64,000 nt of DNA. Source: Bugula neritina (taxonomy: Eukaryota > Bryozoa > Gymnolaemata > Cheilostomatida > Bugulidae). The stretch is taken from contig OZ037772.1 of NCBI GenBank assembly GCA_964035545.1, positions 1,699,001 to 1,763,000 of the forward strand, in the 5' to 3' direction. Shown piece after piece: positions 23,720 through 34,126 of the stretch; the first letter of the stretch is position 1; the number at the start of each line of letters is the position of its first letter. The position numbers and the translations under genes are program-made. Below the pieces are notes generated by a model. That model did no database searches. It was not told where the DNA came from and saw only the letters and a program-made list of their open reading frames with translations.

Positions 23720-26700
23720 GGGGAGTTTTGCACTTCCGGACGCGGATGCGGAACTGGAAGTGGTGGGGGTAGACTTGGTACTGGGGGCGGTGGGCGCACT
23801 TCCGTTGGTGGGAGTGGCGTCTCCTGCCTCACCAAGTCCTCTCCCCGCGGCACAACCACTTCGTATTCTGGTCCATGCCGTTGCCGCCCACGCGTTACTG
23901 TCTGCCTCCTGGGCTCCAACAACGGGGGGGCTGCTCCTGCTGCTCCTGGGCTAGCCCAATACGGTTTCAAGCGGGCTTCGTTCTGGACAGAGACCTGTCC
24001 AGATCGCTCCAACTTGTACGTATGATTGGGCATAGCCTCAACTACTACGTAGGGTCCCACAAACTTAGGCTGGAGCTTAGCCGCTTGTCCTCGACGCCTA
24101 CGGTAGTTGATCATCCACACCCAGTCCCCAGTTTGATAGAGGGGTGGTTCCTGAGAGTCCTCTCGCCGTACCTGCCACTGCTTCGCCCGCAGTATTTCGT
24201 GTGCGGCCCTCAGGTCCTCTATCAATTTACTGGCATACTCGTGGATGGTATAGTCCTGCTCTGGGATGTGGTATGTGAGGTGGTCAGGCACTCGCGTCTC
24301 TCGACCGAGCATCAGGAGGTTAGGGGTTTCCCCCGTACTGGTGTGTGGTGTACTACGGTAGGCCCGCATGACTTGCGGTAGTACCGTATCCCACTCCTCC
24401 TGACCCCGGCCGAGGAGCAGGCTGCGCAGTGCATCGCCCAACATGCGATTGTTGCGTTCCACCACCCCGTTGCCCTGAGGATGGTACGGGGTGGTCCTGC
24501 TTTGGTTTACTCCCCAGAGGCGGCAGAGGTCGCTCAACAGTTGGGACTGGAATTGAGCCCCCTGGTCCGAATGTATTTGCTCAGGTAGTCCAAGATAGCA
24601 GAATACATTTTGGTCCAGCACCCTGGCCACCGTGGGGGCGGACGCATCTGGAATAGCCAGGGCATCCGCCCACCGTGTAAAGTGGTCGGTTAATACTAGG
24701 ATCCAACTGTTTCCCCTGGGGGTGACGGGCATGGGTCCGACTAGGTCGATAGCTACCACCTGCCATGGCCTTCCAGCATATAGCCGACGCCGTCCCGCTT
24801 CACCAGGGAGACGGCCATGCTTGCTGGCCTGGCAGATTTCGCATTGTTTGACTCTACGCCGCACCTCACGCTCCATGCCGGGCCAGTACCACCGGAGTTG
24901 TAACTTGGAGAGAACCCTGCTCACCCCGGCGTGGGCTTGCTTGTGGGTGTCCCATACTAACTCCCGGCGTATGGCGGCTGGGCAGATCACCCTTTTCCTG
25001 CCGTATTGGTTGTTGTGAGCAGCCACTGTGATGGTCAGCAGACCATCTGGCCCGATCCGCAGGGAATCCCAACGTTGGCAGTACAACCGTAACTCGGTGC
25101 ATCCCTGCCGCAGTTGTTCTTCACTGGGTCGTCGCCCCTCCTTTTTGGCACGATATACGTCGGCTACCACTCCAGGGAGGTCCTCCTGGAGTCTTCGTAG
25201 CTCTCTAACGTTATCAGCCAAGACAGGATTGGCACGGAGGCGTTGGATAGCCTCCGGGGGCGTAGAGGCCTTCTGTAGGAGTTGACCCTGGTCCCAGTCA
25301 TACTCCGTTTCAGAGTGGTTCAGTGCTCTCAACTCGGATTTTGGAGGACCTCCGTCCCTCTTCTCGATGTTGAAGCACTGTTTACACCCCTCGTCCGGTC
25401 GCCGGCTCAGTCCATCAGCATTGCCGTGTTTCTTACCGGGTCGGTGTTCGATCCGGTAAGAGAACTCGGCCAGGACCTCGAGCCATCGGGCGACTTGGCT
25501 GGACGGTTCTGCTCTCTTACATAACCAAATCAAGGAGGCGTGGTCGGTCCACAAGCGGAACTTCCTGCCGTATAGATAAGGTCTGAAATGCTTCACCGAC
25601 TTGATTACTGCCAGCAATTCCTTTCGGGTAGTGCAGTAATTTCGTTCAGTGGGCGAGAGAGACTTACTGTAGTAGGCCACGACTACTTCGCGGCCCTCCT
25701 GCACCTGGGACAGCACAGCGCCGACATTTTGGTCACTGGCGTCAGTATCGAGGATGTACTCCAGGGCAGGGTCTGGATAGGCCAGGATAGGGGCCTCCAG
25801 CAGGCGGCCTTTGAGGCAGTCGAACGCTCTCTGTTCGACGGGAGTCCACTGCCAGGTCACCCCCTTTGCGGTGAGCCGGTTTAACGGCTGCGCTACCCAC
25901 GCAAAGTCTGGTATGTATTGCCTGTAATACCCTACCAGCCCCAGGAAAGCCCGTAGCCCGGTCAAATCCTGGGGGGTTACCCAATCTTCTATAGCTCGTA
26001 CCTTTTCGAGATCCGTCGCCACGCCGTGGCGGCCGACGATGTGCCCCAGGTACTTCACCTCTGGCTGCAAGAGAGCGCACTTGGAGGGTTTGAGCTTCAG
26101 ATTGGCGCCTCGGAGTCGATCGAAGACCTCCCGCAGACGGCTGACGTGCGTCTGAAAGTCTGGGGAGATCACGATGACGTCGTCGAGGTATACTAGCAGT
26201 GTCTTCCAGTGGAGTCCACTGAGGACCTGTTCCATGAGCCGCTGGAACGTGGCGGGGGCGGAAGTCAGTCCGAAGGGGAGGACTTTCCACTTCCATAAGC
26301 CATCCCGCGTGATGAACGCCGCCTTCTCCTGGGCGTCTGGGCTGAGGGGGACCTGCCAATAGCCGCTCAACAAGTCTAGCGTACTGAAGTACTTGCTGCC
26401 GGCTAAGGCGTCCAGAGATTCGTCGATCCTGGGTAAGGGGTAGGCGTCCTGTATGGTCACGCTATTGACCTTGCGATAATCCACACAGAACCGCCAACTG
26501 CCGTCTTTCTTTCGGACCAGAACAACCGGTGAACTCCACGCACTATGTGCTGGCTCGATGAGGCCGCGGTCCAAAAGATCCCGGACTTGTTGGCTTACCT
26601 CCTTTTCCTTCTCGGGTCCCAGCCTCCTGGTGGGCTGCCGAATAGGGGTAGTCCCTGCAGCCAGCGGTATCTCATGACGGACGGCCGTGGTCAGGCCGAC

Positions 26701-27693
26701 GTCATGGTCCCCACTGCTGAACACGTCGCTATAATCACGCAGCAACTGAGCCATAGTCTGGCGTTCCACATTGCCCGTGCAGCCGTTACACGCTGCCTGG
26801 TATAGCTCTTTGACGTGTGATGGGACGGTCCCCCGCCTAACTGACGGGCTCTGTTGGGGACCTTCCGTTGCAGCTCCCAGCGACGGCCCTATATCCTCCT
26901 CCTGGATGGAGTGGAAGCGACCCAGCATGGATCCTGGCGGTAATTGTACCGCTTCGGAGAAGGGGTTGACACACTGCACCAAGATCTCTCCTCGGTCAGT
27001 CAGCCGGTTAAGACTGCTGGCGAGTTGGATTCTAGAGTGCGCACCTTCGACAACTCCTAGCCCCGAGAGTTGGCTATTGTTCACCCTGCAGTGAACGGTA
27101 GTCCGGGAGCGGCCGGGTATAGTACAGTTGCGTACTACCTGCACACCTCCCGCTAGAGGACGACCGAACTTGTCGACACAGGTGAGCTCTTTGCCGCCCA
27201 TTAGCATGGCTGACTTGCTAAAGTCAATATGGCACCCGTGTCTCTTCAAGAACGGCATCCCTAGTATGGCATCTTCCTCCAGTGGGCTGATGACGAAGGT
27301 TTCCTGAATGGCTTGGTCGCGGACGCGCCCAGCCAATTCTATGATACCGTAGAAAGGAATCCGTGACCCGTCAGCTAGGGTGCCCGGTCCCCCGGTATAG
27401 GGAGCTAAGGCTCCCCTCTCCTTGAGAGGGAGGGTGTCGAAGACCCGACGGCTGAGGAGATTAGTGGTACACCCGGAGTCTAACAGGAAGGTGACAGCTT
27501 TACCGGCCACCTTCCCTGGCAAGAAGTAGCTGCCTCCGTGAGGTTGTACCCGTACTCCCCCAGCGTGCTCGGTCTCGGCCGAACGGGGCTGTGCTCGTTT
27601 GTTCCGCGGTTTGCGGGGCCGGTGAGAGTTTCCTTGCGGGGAAGTGTTCTGATCCTCCCCGATGCCCGGAGGGGCCTCGCTGGTCTGTTCCAT
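23620..27693 (-). CDS. pol: Pol polyprotein of element A (protease, RT, RNase H, integrase)
   Basis: 1357 residues from the first Met; the same frame is open upstream to the gag stop. Retropepsin: FLLDSGCTTNLL (Asp72) and ILGMPFLKRHG. Reverse transcriptase: SSPVVLVRKKDGSWRFCVDY, TLDLLSGYWQVPL, FGLTSAPATFQ and the catalytic YLDD near residue 501. RNase H: ILDTDASDQNVGAVL and TDHASLIWL. Integrase: HHCC zinc domain (H..H....CEICQASKHG), then a core with D near 983 (VVAIDLVGP), D in IHSDQGAQF and E near 1078 (NGVVERNN). A GPY/SH3-like region follows (GDWVWMINY, KLQPKFVGPYVV), then a Pro-rich tail. The domain order is that of Ty3/Gypsy. All catalytic motifs look intact, so enzymatic competence is plausible. 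The frame breaks near 23725 relative to B and C. Confidence 0.95.
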   Translation of the reverse strand: MEQTSEAPPGIGEDQNTSPQGNSHRPRKPRNKRAQPRSAETEHAGGVRVQPHGGSYFLPGKVAGKAVTFLLDSGCTTNLLSRRVFDTLPLKERGALAPYTGGPGTLADGSRIPFYGIIELAGRVRDQAIQETFVISPLEEDAILGMPFLKRHGCHIDFSKSAMLMGGKELTCVDKFGRPLAGGVQVVRNCTIPGRSRTTVHCRVNNSQLSGLGVVEGAHSRIQLASSLNRLTDRGEILVQCVNPFSEAVQLPPGSMLGRFHSIQEEDIGPSLGAATEGPQQSPSVRRGTVPSHVKELYQAACNGCTGNVERQTMAQLLRDYSDVFSSGDHDVGLTTAVRHEIPLAAGTTPIRQPTRRLGPEKEKEVSQQVRDLLDRGLIEPAHSAWSSPVVLVRKKDGSWRFCVDYRKVNSVTIQDAYPLPRIDESLDALAGSKYFSTLDLLSGYWQVPLSPDAQEKAAFITRDGLWKWKVLPFGLTSAPATFQRLMEQVLSGLHWKTLLVYLDDVIVISPDFQTHVSRLREVFDRLRGANLKLKPSKCALLQPEVKYLGHIVGRHGVATDLEKVRAIEDWVTPQDLTGLRAFLGLVGYYRQYIPDFAWVAQPLNRLTAKGVTWQWTPVEQRAFDCLKGRLLEAPILAYPDPALEYILDTDASDQNVGAVLSQVQEGREVVVAYYSKSLSPTERNYCTTRKELLAVIKSVKHFRPYLYGRKFRLWTDHASLIWLCKRAEPSSQVARWLEVLAEFSYRIEHRPGKKHGNADGLSRRPDEGCKQCFNIEKRDGGPPKSELRALNHSETEYDWDQGQLLQKASTPPEAIQRLRANPVLADNVRELRRLQEDLPGVVADVYRAKKEGRRPSEEQLRQGCTELRLYCQRWDSLRIGPDGLLTITVAAHNNQYGRKRVICPAAIRRELVWDTHKQAHAGVSRVLSKLQLRWYWPGMEREVRRRVKQCEICQASKHGRLPGEAGRRRLYAGRPWQVVAIDLVGPMPVTPRGNSWILVLTDHFTRWADALAIPDASAPTVARVLDQNVFCYLGLPEQIHSDQGAQFQSQLLSDLCRLWGVNQSRTTPYHPQGNGVVERNNRMLGDALRSLLLGRGQEEWDTVLPQVMRAYRSTPHTSTGETPNLLMLGRETRVPDHLTYHIPEQDYTIHEYASKLIEDLRAAHEILRAKQWQVRREDSQEPPLYQTGDWVWMINYRRRRGQAAKLQPKFVGPYVVVEAMPNHTYKLERSGQVSVQNEARLKPYWASPGAAGAAPPLLEPRRQTVTRGRQRHGPEYEVVVPRGEDLVRQETPLPPTEVRPPPPVPSLPPPLPVPHPRPEVQNSPWEGLHLETTAERGTPPPTAGQKHHRWSKIAHQ

Positions 27694-27819
27694 TACTGGT
27701 AACGGACTGAAGCGGTTGGTGAGAGGCAGAGAGAAGGGGTCTCGTGGTCGACCTGGTTGGCTGGTACGGCGAGGTGTTTGCCATTGACGGGGGTTGTGTC
27801 GCTGGGCCCGTACGGGCTC

Positions 27820-28695
27820 CTAGCGACATCCACCCCGTTTTTCTCTCTGTGTGTGTCCGCGGAGCTCTGGAGGTCTCCGGGGAGGTTGTGGTTTCTGCTG
27901 CCGTTTGAATCGTGGGTCGCTCAGGTGACGGTGTCCCTGATTGCCGCTTTCCCAGCGTCGCATCATAGGTCTGGTGGGTTTTGCTGCCGTCCTCTTACTC
28001 TTCCTCGAGTGGTTGTATGTTATCGTCGCCACCAATTGTCCCAGTCTAGTCATCAAGCGGCTTATCTCTCTCTCTATGGGGGTTTTAGTGGTCGCGGCAG
28101 CTATGCAGACCGGATGGTCTGGTTCCCTAGAGGGCTGGGGCGTGGTCTCTTCCGTCTTATAGAGTCGCTCGGCTCCAGCGTAGGCCTTGTTCTCTTGGAT
28201 TGCAGCCTCGATGGTGGTCACTCCCTTGGCTTGTAACTGGTGGTGGAAGTCCAAAGAATTGAGAGACTGTACAAAGGCTTCGAATGTGTAGTGCCGTCTG
28301 TGTGTTTCTGGCAGATCGCTATACGCGGTCCGTGCCAGTCTCTGCACCAGAGTGGCGTGGTCAGAAAGCGGTGTACCTGTCCTGCGGAGTAATCCTCGCA
28401 GTCTGGACTTGGCGACGGCAACGGGCATGCCAAAACGGGCCCGTAGTGTAGCAATGATCCCGTTTATGCTAGGCTTCCACCCGTACGGCTTGGCTTCTCC
28501 CGTCAGTGCCATCCGCAATTTTGTAAGGGTTACTCTCGGCGGCCATCTTGTAATGGCTGCAGCTTCACGGAACTCTTGAACGAATTGTTCAATATCCTCG
28601 CGGCCTGTGAACACGGGAACCTCTAACGTGTTCCTATATACCTCCTCTCCATCTCCGAGAGGGCCTATAATAATGTTCTGCTCACCTCCTTCCAT
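27820..28695 (-). CDS. gag: Gag of element A
   Basis: 291 residues starting MEGGEQNIIIG. It contains the Gag capsid signature of Gypsy elements: VPVFTGREDIEQFVQEFREA, then KLRMALTGEAKPYGW, ARFGMP, and YTFEAFVQSLNSLDFHHQLQ. The same segments recur in element B's Gag. The C-terminus is basic and Pro-rich. The place where B has a CCHC knuckle (CWECGRPGH....C) reads RWESGNQGHRHLSD here, so three of the four zinc ligands are missing. The frame ends at TAG (27822-27820), and the same frame stays open into pol. It would assemble the particle and package RNA; without a knuckle, packaging may rest on the Arg/Lys-rich tail. Confidence 0.88.
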   Translation of the reverse strand: MEGGEQNIIIGPLGDGEEVYRNTLEVPVFTGREDIEQFVQEFREAAAITRWPPRVTLTKLRMALTGEAKPYGWKPSINGIIATLRARFGMPVAVAKSRLRGLLRRTGTPLSDHATLVQRLARTAYSDLPETHRRHYTFEAFVQSLNSLDFHHQLQAKGVTTIEAAIQENKAYAGAERLYKTEETTPQPSREPDHPVCIAAATTKTPIEREISRLMTRLGQLVATITYNHSRKSKRTAAKPTRPMMRRWESGNQGHRHLSDPRFKRQQKPQPPRRPPELRGHTQREKRGGCR

Positions 28696-28757
28696 TGAAG
28701 TTACTCCCTCGTCTATGATGTTCTAATACTTCTCATTGTTCTTATACAGTAGCTAGA

Positions 28758-28776
28758 AATCCCACCGCTGCCACCA
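28758..28776 (-). promoter_or_regulatory. Primer binding site of element A, tRNA-Leu type
   Basis: The minus strand reads TGGTGGCAGCGGTGGGATT one base after the LTR. It is the exact complement of the 3' end of metazoan tRNA-Leu (AATCCCACCGCTGCCACCA) as I recall that tRNA. Elements B and C share 18 of these 19 bases. Confidence 0.8.
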
Positions 28777-28777
28777 C

Positions 28778-29049
28778 TGTAGTAAATTTGTGTAACTACT
28801 ATGCGTGGGTTCCTAGCTTGTAATTATGTCTATTTATCTACACCAATAAAGTATTTAGGTAAAAGTTTCCAAGTTTATTTACTACTAATTATACAAAAGA
28901 TACAGCTTATACACAGATTAGAGATTACATCCTCGCTTAGTTAGCACGCTCTCTCTACTGCAAAACTACTACTAACTAAGGCCTATCACGTGACGCACTT
29001 GGATAGGCTGAAGGAATGCGGGGGACGCGCGTATTACGTCCTCACTACA
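28778..29049 (-). repeat. 5' LTR of element A
   Basis: 272 bp, differing from the other LTR at only a couple of sites (ACTATGCG versus ACTACGCG; CACGTGACG versus CACGGGACG). Confidence 0.95.
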
Positions 29050-32000
29050 ATATTAAATAATTATAATCATAATGATCATAACAATAAATATAATTATGAT
29101 TCCAATAATTATCAATATATTATATAATATTTAAATTATTTTAATTTATAATTATAATCATAATTTTTTTAGTTATAGTGAATAAATTCAATTTGACATG
29201 ATAACTATAATATTATAAAGCAGTCAGTCTATCTCTAATGCTGATTGATATTCAAATTGTTATGACTGTATCATCATTCACTAACTCTAAGAGTAAGTGA
29301 CTACAATTATTAGTATCAATGTTGTGTTAGAGTACTATACCCATTGGAATTTTGATATATCCATTATATTTACAACTCTGCCTGTTACAGCTATAAATAA
29401 ATTGAACCAAAATACCAACAGTGCCTAATCATCGCCTTATTTATAAAATAATCACAATCATAATGCTCAAGTTAATAGATTGGAAATTATTGAAAATTAT
29501 GTTGATACCAATATAAATATGGCATTGTATGCATCCAAGTAGTGATGTTGTAATATATATTGGAAGATAATTACATTATAATAAGAGTTAAATTCCTCTA
29601 AGTAACTTTTTTTGCAATTATTCCTTAGAATAACTATAACTATAACTTATACTCCTAACATTAGATTTAGATTGAGCTACTAATTGTATTTATTGCATGT
29701 GAAGGTTAATTATTTTCCATCAGCTGCATGAATGCGACTGGTAAATTTTGTAACCTTGGGCAGTAATAACTTTGTAGCATAAATTAGACACATTTTATAA
29801 AAATACATAATTTTAATGCTATAGCTGCTAGGAACTCTAATGGGTGTAATAATATTACTTTCACCAGCATTAATTTTTACTTTGTTTATGCTTCATAAAG
29901 CATTTTCTAAATTATTTTTTGAATAAATTTCTACAATACATATAATGTGCTGAATAGATTACATATGTTGGGGTTCTTCCTATACTGCAGCTCAGCCTAC
30001 ACTCCCCGCCACAAATGTTCCTAAATTACTAGCTTCATCGGGATACAGATTGATGGAGCTGTATTGATAAAAACTACTCTTTTTAGCAGTAGAGGCATCA
30101 TGAAAAAAGGCAAGTATTTTACTCAATAAGAATGCGGTTTTTTACTTCTACAAATTTGATAGCCTACACTACTCTATTTAACTGGAGACTGGTCTGACAT
30201 AATGTGTTTGCAATTTATTAGTTATAATATAGTAAATACTATGCGGGCCTATAGATCAAATGGCTCAAAAAAAAATTAAATAAAACATTACACAACGCTG
30301 TATTTATTAGCAATGTGATACTAAGCAACTAATTTCACATTATTATTGTTTGCAAAGTTTTATATATCTACATTTGTTTGTTCAATTCAGTGTTCTGAAG
30401 TAGAAGGTTCCAACAGCAGGGAAAAGCCTTGAACAAGATATTATGTTCTACATCTCCAACTCATTTTAACTTTGCTGGTCAGTTCATTGTGTATCTGGAG
30501 CATAGTTTTGTATTTTCAAGTAGTCCATCAGATACCTTTGTAGGTAGTAAAGATTAAAATGTTTGTGCAATGATGTCCATAATGTTGAACTGATTTATTG
30601 AAACTAAAACTGTTCTTAATTATAACAAAACTTGACAATCTTTACATAAAGAATAATGTCCCATAATCTATCTTCATTGTAAACAAAATTAGAAAGTTCC
30701 ACATCAGCAAATTGTTTATCATCATTTGTAGGTGGAAGAAGCTTGCACTCAGTTATAAAGGCAAGCTGACGGTGGTTTTCTTTGCCTTCTATGAAGATTT
30801 GGAAAGAGCCAGAAAATTAATACTCTATAACTGCAAAACCATGTTGTAGTGTCTTGTGTTATTGATTGAATCATCTAAAAGAAAAATTGTTGTATCATTA
30901 TAATTTTACTGTTAATGAATTAGCAAATTATCTACTTATCTTGGTAAATATATTCAAGAACAAATACTATAGTGTAACTCAGTTTTGGTTATGTGTATGC
31001 TCCTTAAGCGAATTTACAGCAGATATCAAACTATATATTAGAGACTGATAAAGGAATTAAATTTAAGCTAACCATGATGATGTAAATAGCTGTTGAATGT
31101 GACTTCGAGAACTCTGCTGACCATGTCAGTTCAAATACACCAGGGTGATATGTTACGAATGTCATGTCATTATTGAAATTCAGCTTTTTTAAGTGCCTTT
31201 TCACAGCTCTGGCAGCATTCTGACTGCTCCTTAGCTTTCTGCGCCTGAAATTTCTTCTACTTGCACCATTCTTCTATTGGTGGAATGTTAGCCTATAACA
31301 AACAGGTGTACCAAAGCTAAAAAATATCTAATTCACTGCACTAGGATATTATTCAACTCATTTAAATTTAATATATAGCAGTAAAACAATCACATACTTG
31401 TATTTATTTTATCAGCTTTACTTTACAAAGCTGAACCATATGATTTAGTAACTTGTCACCATAATAAACTTTGTACAACATACAAATTGAAAACCTGATG
31501 TGATTGCTTTTTTAATAGAATATACATTACAAACATGTTACTTTGATAAGCGTGTTCATAATAAAAGTATTAAACCAGTTTGAAAAAAATTATTTTGTTA
31601 TGTAATGGATCACAAAACTACAAAATTTTGGACCTGTAGCTCGATGTTCTTCAAGCAACGGGCTGCTATGACTAATTTTCTATCATTGCATTTGATTTTT
31701 TTACTCATAGTGTATTGGCGAGTTAAAATTATTGGTAATTTAATGTATATTTTAGCTACCTCTGTACAATAAATGTCATAGTAATATCAATTAGGTTTTA
31801 AATTTCACTGAGTTTATAGTAAATTATTGCAACTGTTACATAACATTTGGCTAGTTCTCTAGTTCATTAAATAACCATACGAACTTAATTTTATAACATG
31901 ACAAAACACACAAAGCAAAATTAAAATAAGCATATTATGAACCAATGTAATTGATAAGTGATAATACTGTTGTAAAACATAAATTATCAAATTTAAATAG

Positions 32001-32406
32001 TTATTATTACTATTAGTATCACTATCATTATAACAACTATAATCATTATTACTATTACTATTAGTATTAGCATTAGTAGTAAAAAATGAGTAGAGTTCAA
32101 CATATACAATCTAGCGTACTATAAAAGTAGAAGTAGAACTTCTAAAATTATCATCTGCATCATTAACAGAACTATGAGTAATACTAGTAGTTGTACTAAT
32201 AGTAATACCAATTATTAATACTAATAAACAATAGTAATAGTATCGCTATGAGTATGAGACTTGGGCTGGCAGTGATTATCACAATCAGCATCGTCATAGT
32301 CAAAAGTTACAAGAATTAGAAGCCATATTCATATTGATATTCTCATTGAGTTATGCATAGTCATATTCACAGTATTAGTCAATCACTGATTGAGTTAATG
32401 TCATAG
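29050..32406. other. AT-rich stretch between elements A and B, no gene seen
   Basis: About 3.3 kb of roughly 28% GC DNA with frequent stops in all frames. The first 120 bp and the last 400 bp are low-complexity ATTATAATCATAAT / ACTATTAGTATCACTATC words. No exon-like segment or RNA gene was recognised. Confidence 0.5.
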
Positions 32407-32758
32407 CGTAGTAATTTGTGCAATTACTGAGCGTGAGTTATTTACTTGCGTATAGTTAGCTGGTTATTCTGTTATCAATTACTAAGGTAGCTGTCGAGTA
32501 ATTATATTTATTATCCACAATAAAGCATCAACCAAACATCACATCAAATTATCCTATACAAGAGTCAACTACTAACACATGTTACTACTACAAGCCTCCG
32601 CTTACAACAACGTGATATAATGTTAATAACCCGGGAAGTGTCACGTGACTCGGAAGCATATCTTCCGGAGCTGCTAATTGGTTGCTACATAAGAGTCTAA
32701 GTATTCCAAGAGTAGGGAGAGGGCGATTCCTGTATTTGTACTTGCACTACTCACTACA
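32407..32758 (-). repeat. 3' LTR of element B
   Basis: 352 bp. The terminal TGTAG is CGTAG at this end, a point change that would impair the terminal dinucleotide. Otherwise it is almost identical to 37320-37671. Confidence 0.93.
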
Positions 32759-32790
32759 CCGTCCCCCCCAGCAGAAAGCCCTACTTTCTG
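32759..32790 (-). promoter_or_regulatory. Hairpin and polypurine tract of element B
   Basis: CAGAAAG-TAGGG-CTTTCTG (32790-32772, minus) is followed by CTGGGGGGGACGG next to the LTR, as in element A. Confidence 0.7.
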
Positions 32791-33050
32791 ATAACACAAA
32801 AAAAAAAACATAATGAAAAACCATACAATAATCCAAAAAGGAAAACATATATAAGTAAACCCACAAAGAGTAAGAAAAGAAATAGTTAAACACGACAACG
32901 TTTACATTAGAAGACAACAGGGTGATCGATCACACACATCTAGTCAGCTATTAAGAGAGAGGGTGCTTACCAGCACGCGGGCCAATGTCGGAGCGCTCGT
33001 CACATTCCAAACGAGCTATAGCTCAACGAAGGTGCCTACCCCAGGCATTC

Positions 33051-34103
33051 TCATTGGTTGGACTCTGCTTCTTGTAGCGACCGTGCTCTGTGTCGAGCCT
33101 GTCGGGCCCGTAGCCGCCTCTTCAGTCGCCCTACTGAGTCTTTCAACTGGTATAGACCTGTCGTCGTATCCAGCAAGTCAGGGGCAAGTTGTGTGAACTC
33201 GGCTTGTAGTCTTAGAAGCCGCTCTTCTACGTTAGCCAGCTGGCTAGGCCTTGGTGGGGTTGTAGGGGTCTCCGTTAGACGGGATATGGTTGTTTCTTCT
33301 ACTTCTGGGGTGTTGCTAGGGTTGACGGGGGTAGGAGGTGGGCCCTGAACCATAGGGGACTTATGGCGGGCAGATAGTAGCAGTACGTGAAACCCTGACG
33401 TTAGTGCGGCCAGGGTGATAGCCTTCCTGATGACTGGCTTGATGGCATCCAGGTATAGGGGGAAACTGTCTTCATCAACAGTGTGGTTCTCTTCGGCGAA
33501 GCAGCTTATCTTATGTACTGTCACGGGATACGGGTAGACGTCGTGGAACCCGCAGGGACAGAAGTGGAGTAGGAAATGGGCGTCTACATGTAAACGCAGG
33601 GAGCGGTGCGACGGGCACTCCTCAAAGCAGACCTGGCAGGTTCGGTGTGGTCCACTGGGTCCCCAGGCTTCTTCAATTCTCCTCTCTGTCGTGGGTGACA
33701 CCCAACGGTGTCGTCGGCGGAGTACTACTGGTATGCCATTCTCCATTACAGGCTCTTCTTCCATAGACAGAGAGGTTGGCTGGTCCCGTGACCGGGAGGT
33801 GGTCACTCGAGTGTGATCTGAAAGAGTAGCAGTGTTAAAGATTATACACTGAGACACCGTCGGCTTGTACAGCCTGACCGGTACTCTGTTCAGTTACACT
33901 CGTGAGATTCAGGCTAATGAATAGTTGATGGAGAACACACTCGCTATGACAGATTATTTAAAATCAAAGTCGACGTGTATTCCCACCACTGTTTATCATT
34001 ATCGAATCTCCAGCTAGCTAGTGTAGCTAAGCTGACTGATGCAGTCTAGTTATCGTACCAAAAACATAATTAACTCACCCTTCGATCCAGAATAGTAAGA
34101 CAT
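33051..34103 (-). CDS. ORF3 of element B: zinc-finger/coiled-coil protein, two exons
   Basis: Exon 1 is 34103-34079 (25 nt, starting ATGTCTTACTATTCTGG). Its donor is GTGAGT at 34078, the acceptor is CTACTCTTTCAG ending at 33818, and exon 2 is 33817-33051; phase is kept. Exon 2 alone is open from 33857, but its upstream start would lie inside the pyrimidine-rich intron end. The protein has a C2H2 finger (CQVCFEECPSHRSLRLHVDAH), a second Cys/His cluster (FCPCGFHDVYPYPVTVHKISC) and a helix DEDSFPLYLDAIKPVI. A Pro/Thr linker and a C-terminal coiled coil with an Arg-rich end (LKRRLRARQARHRARS) follow. It is about 93% identical by eye to element C's ORF3 and shares architecture with A's. Its role is unknown; DNA/RNA binding is plausible. 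Confidence 0.82.
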
Positions 34104-34126
34104 TTTGGAATGAGAGTGGTAAATGA

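Larger units (their letters stand above)
21477..29049 (-). mobile_element. Element A: nearly complete Ty3/Gypsy LTR retrotransposon with a third ORF
   Basis: Two 272-bp LTRs (21477-21748 and 28778-29049; TGTAG...CTACA) differ at about two positions. They are flanked by a 4-bp direct repeat ATAT (21473-21476 and 29050-29053). On the minus strand the order is LTR, primer site, gag (28695-27820), pol with protease, RT, RNase H and integrase (27693-23620), a displaced C-terminal Pol segment (23719-23258), ORF3 (23192-22104), hairpin, polypurine tract, LTR. Near-identical LTRs point to recent insertion. The element is GC-richer (about 55%) than its AT-rich surroundings. Confidence 0.95.

Noticed and set aside
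23511-27094. Several plus-strand open frames opposite element A pol
   Set aside because: They are shadows of the GC-rich pol frame on the minus strand, with no motif of their own and no conservation in B or C.
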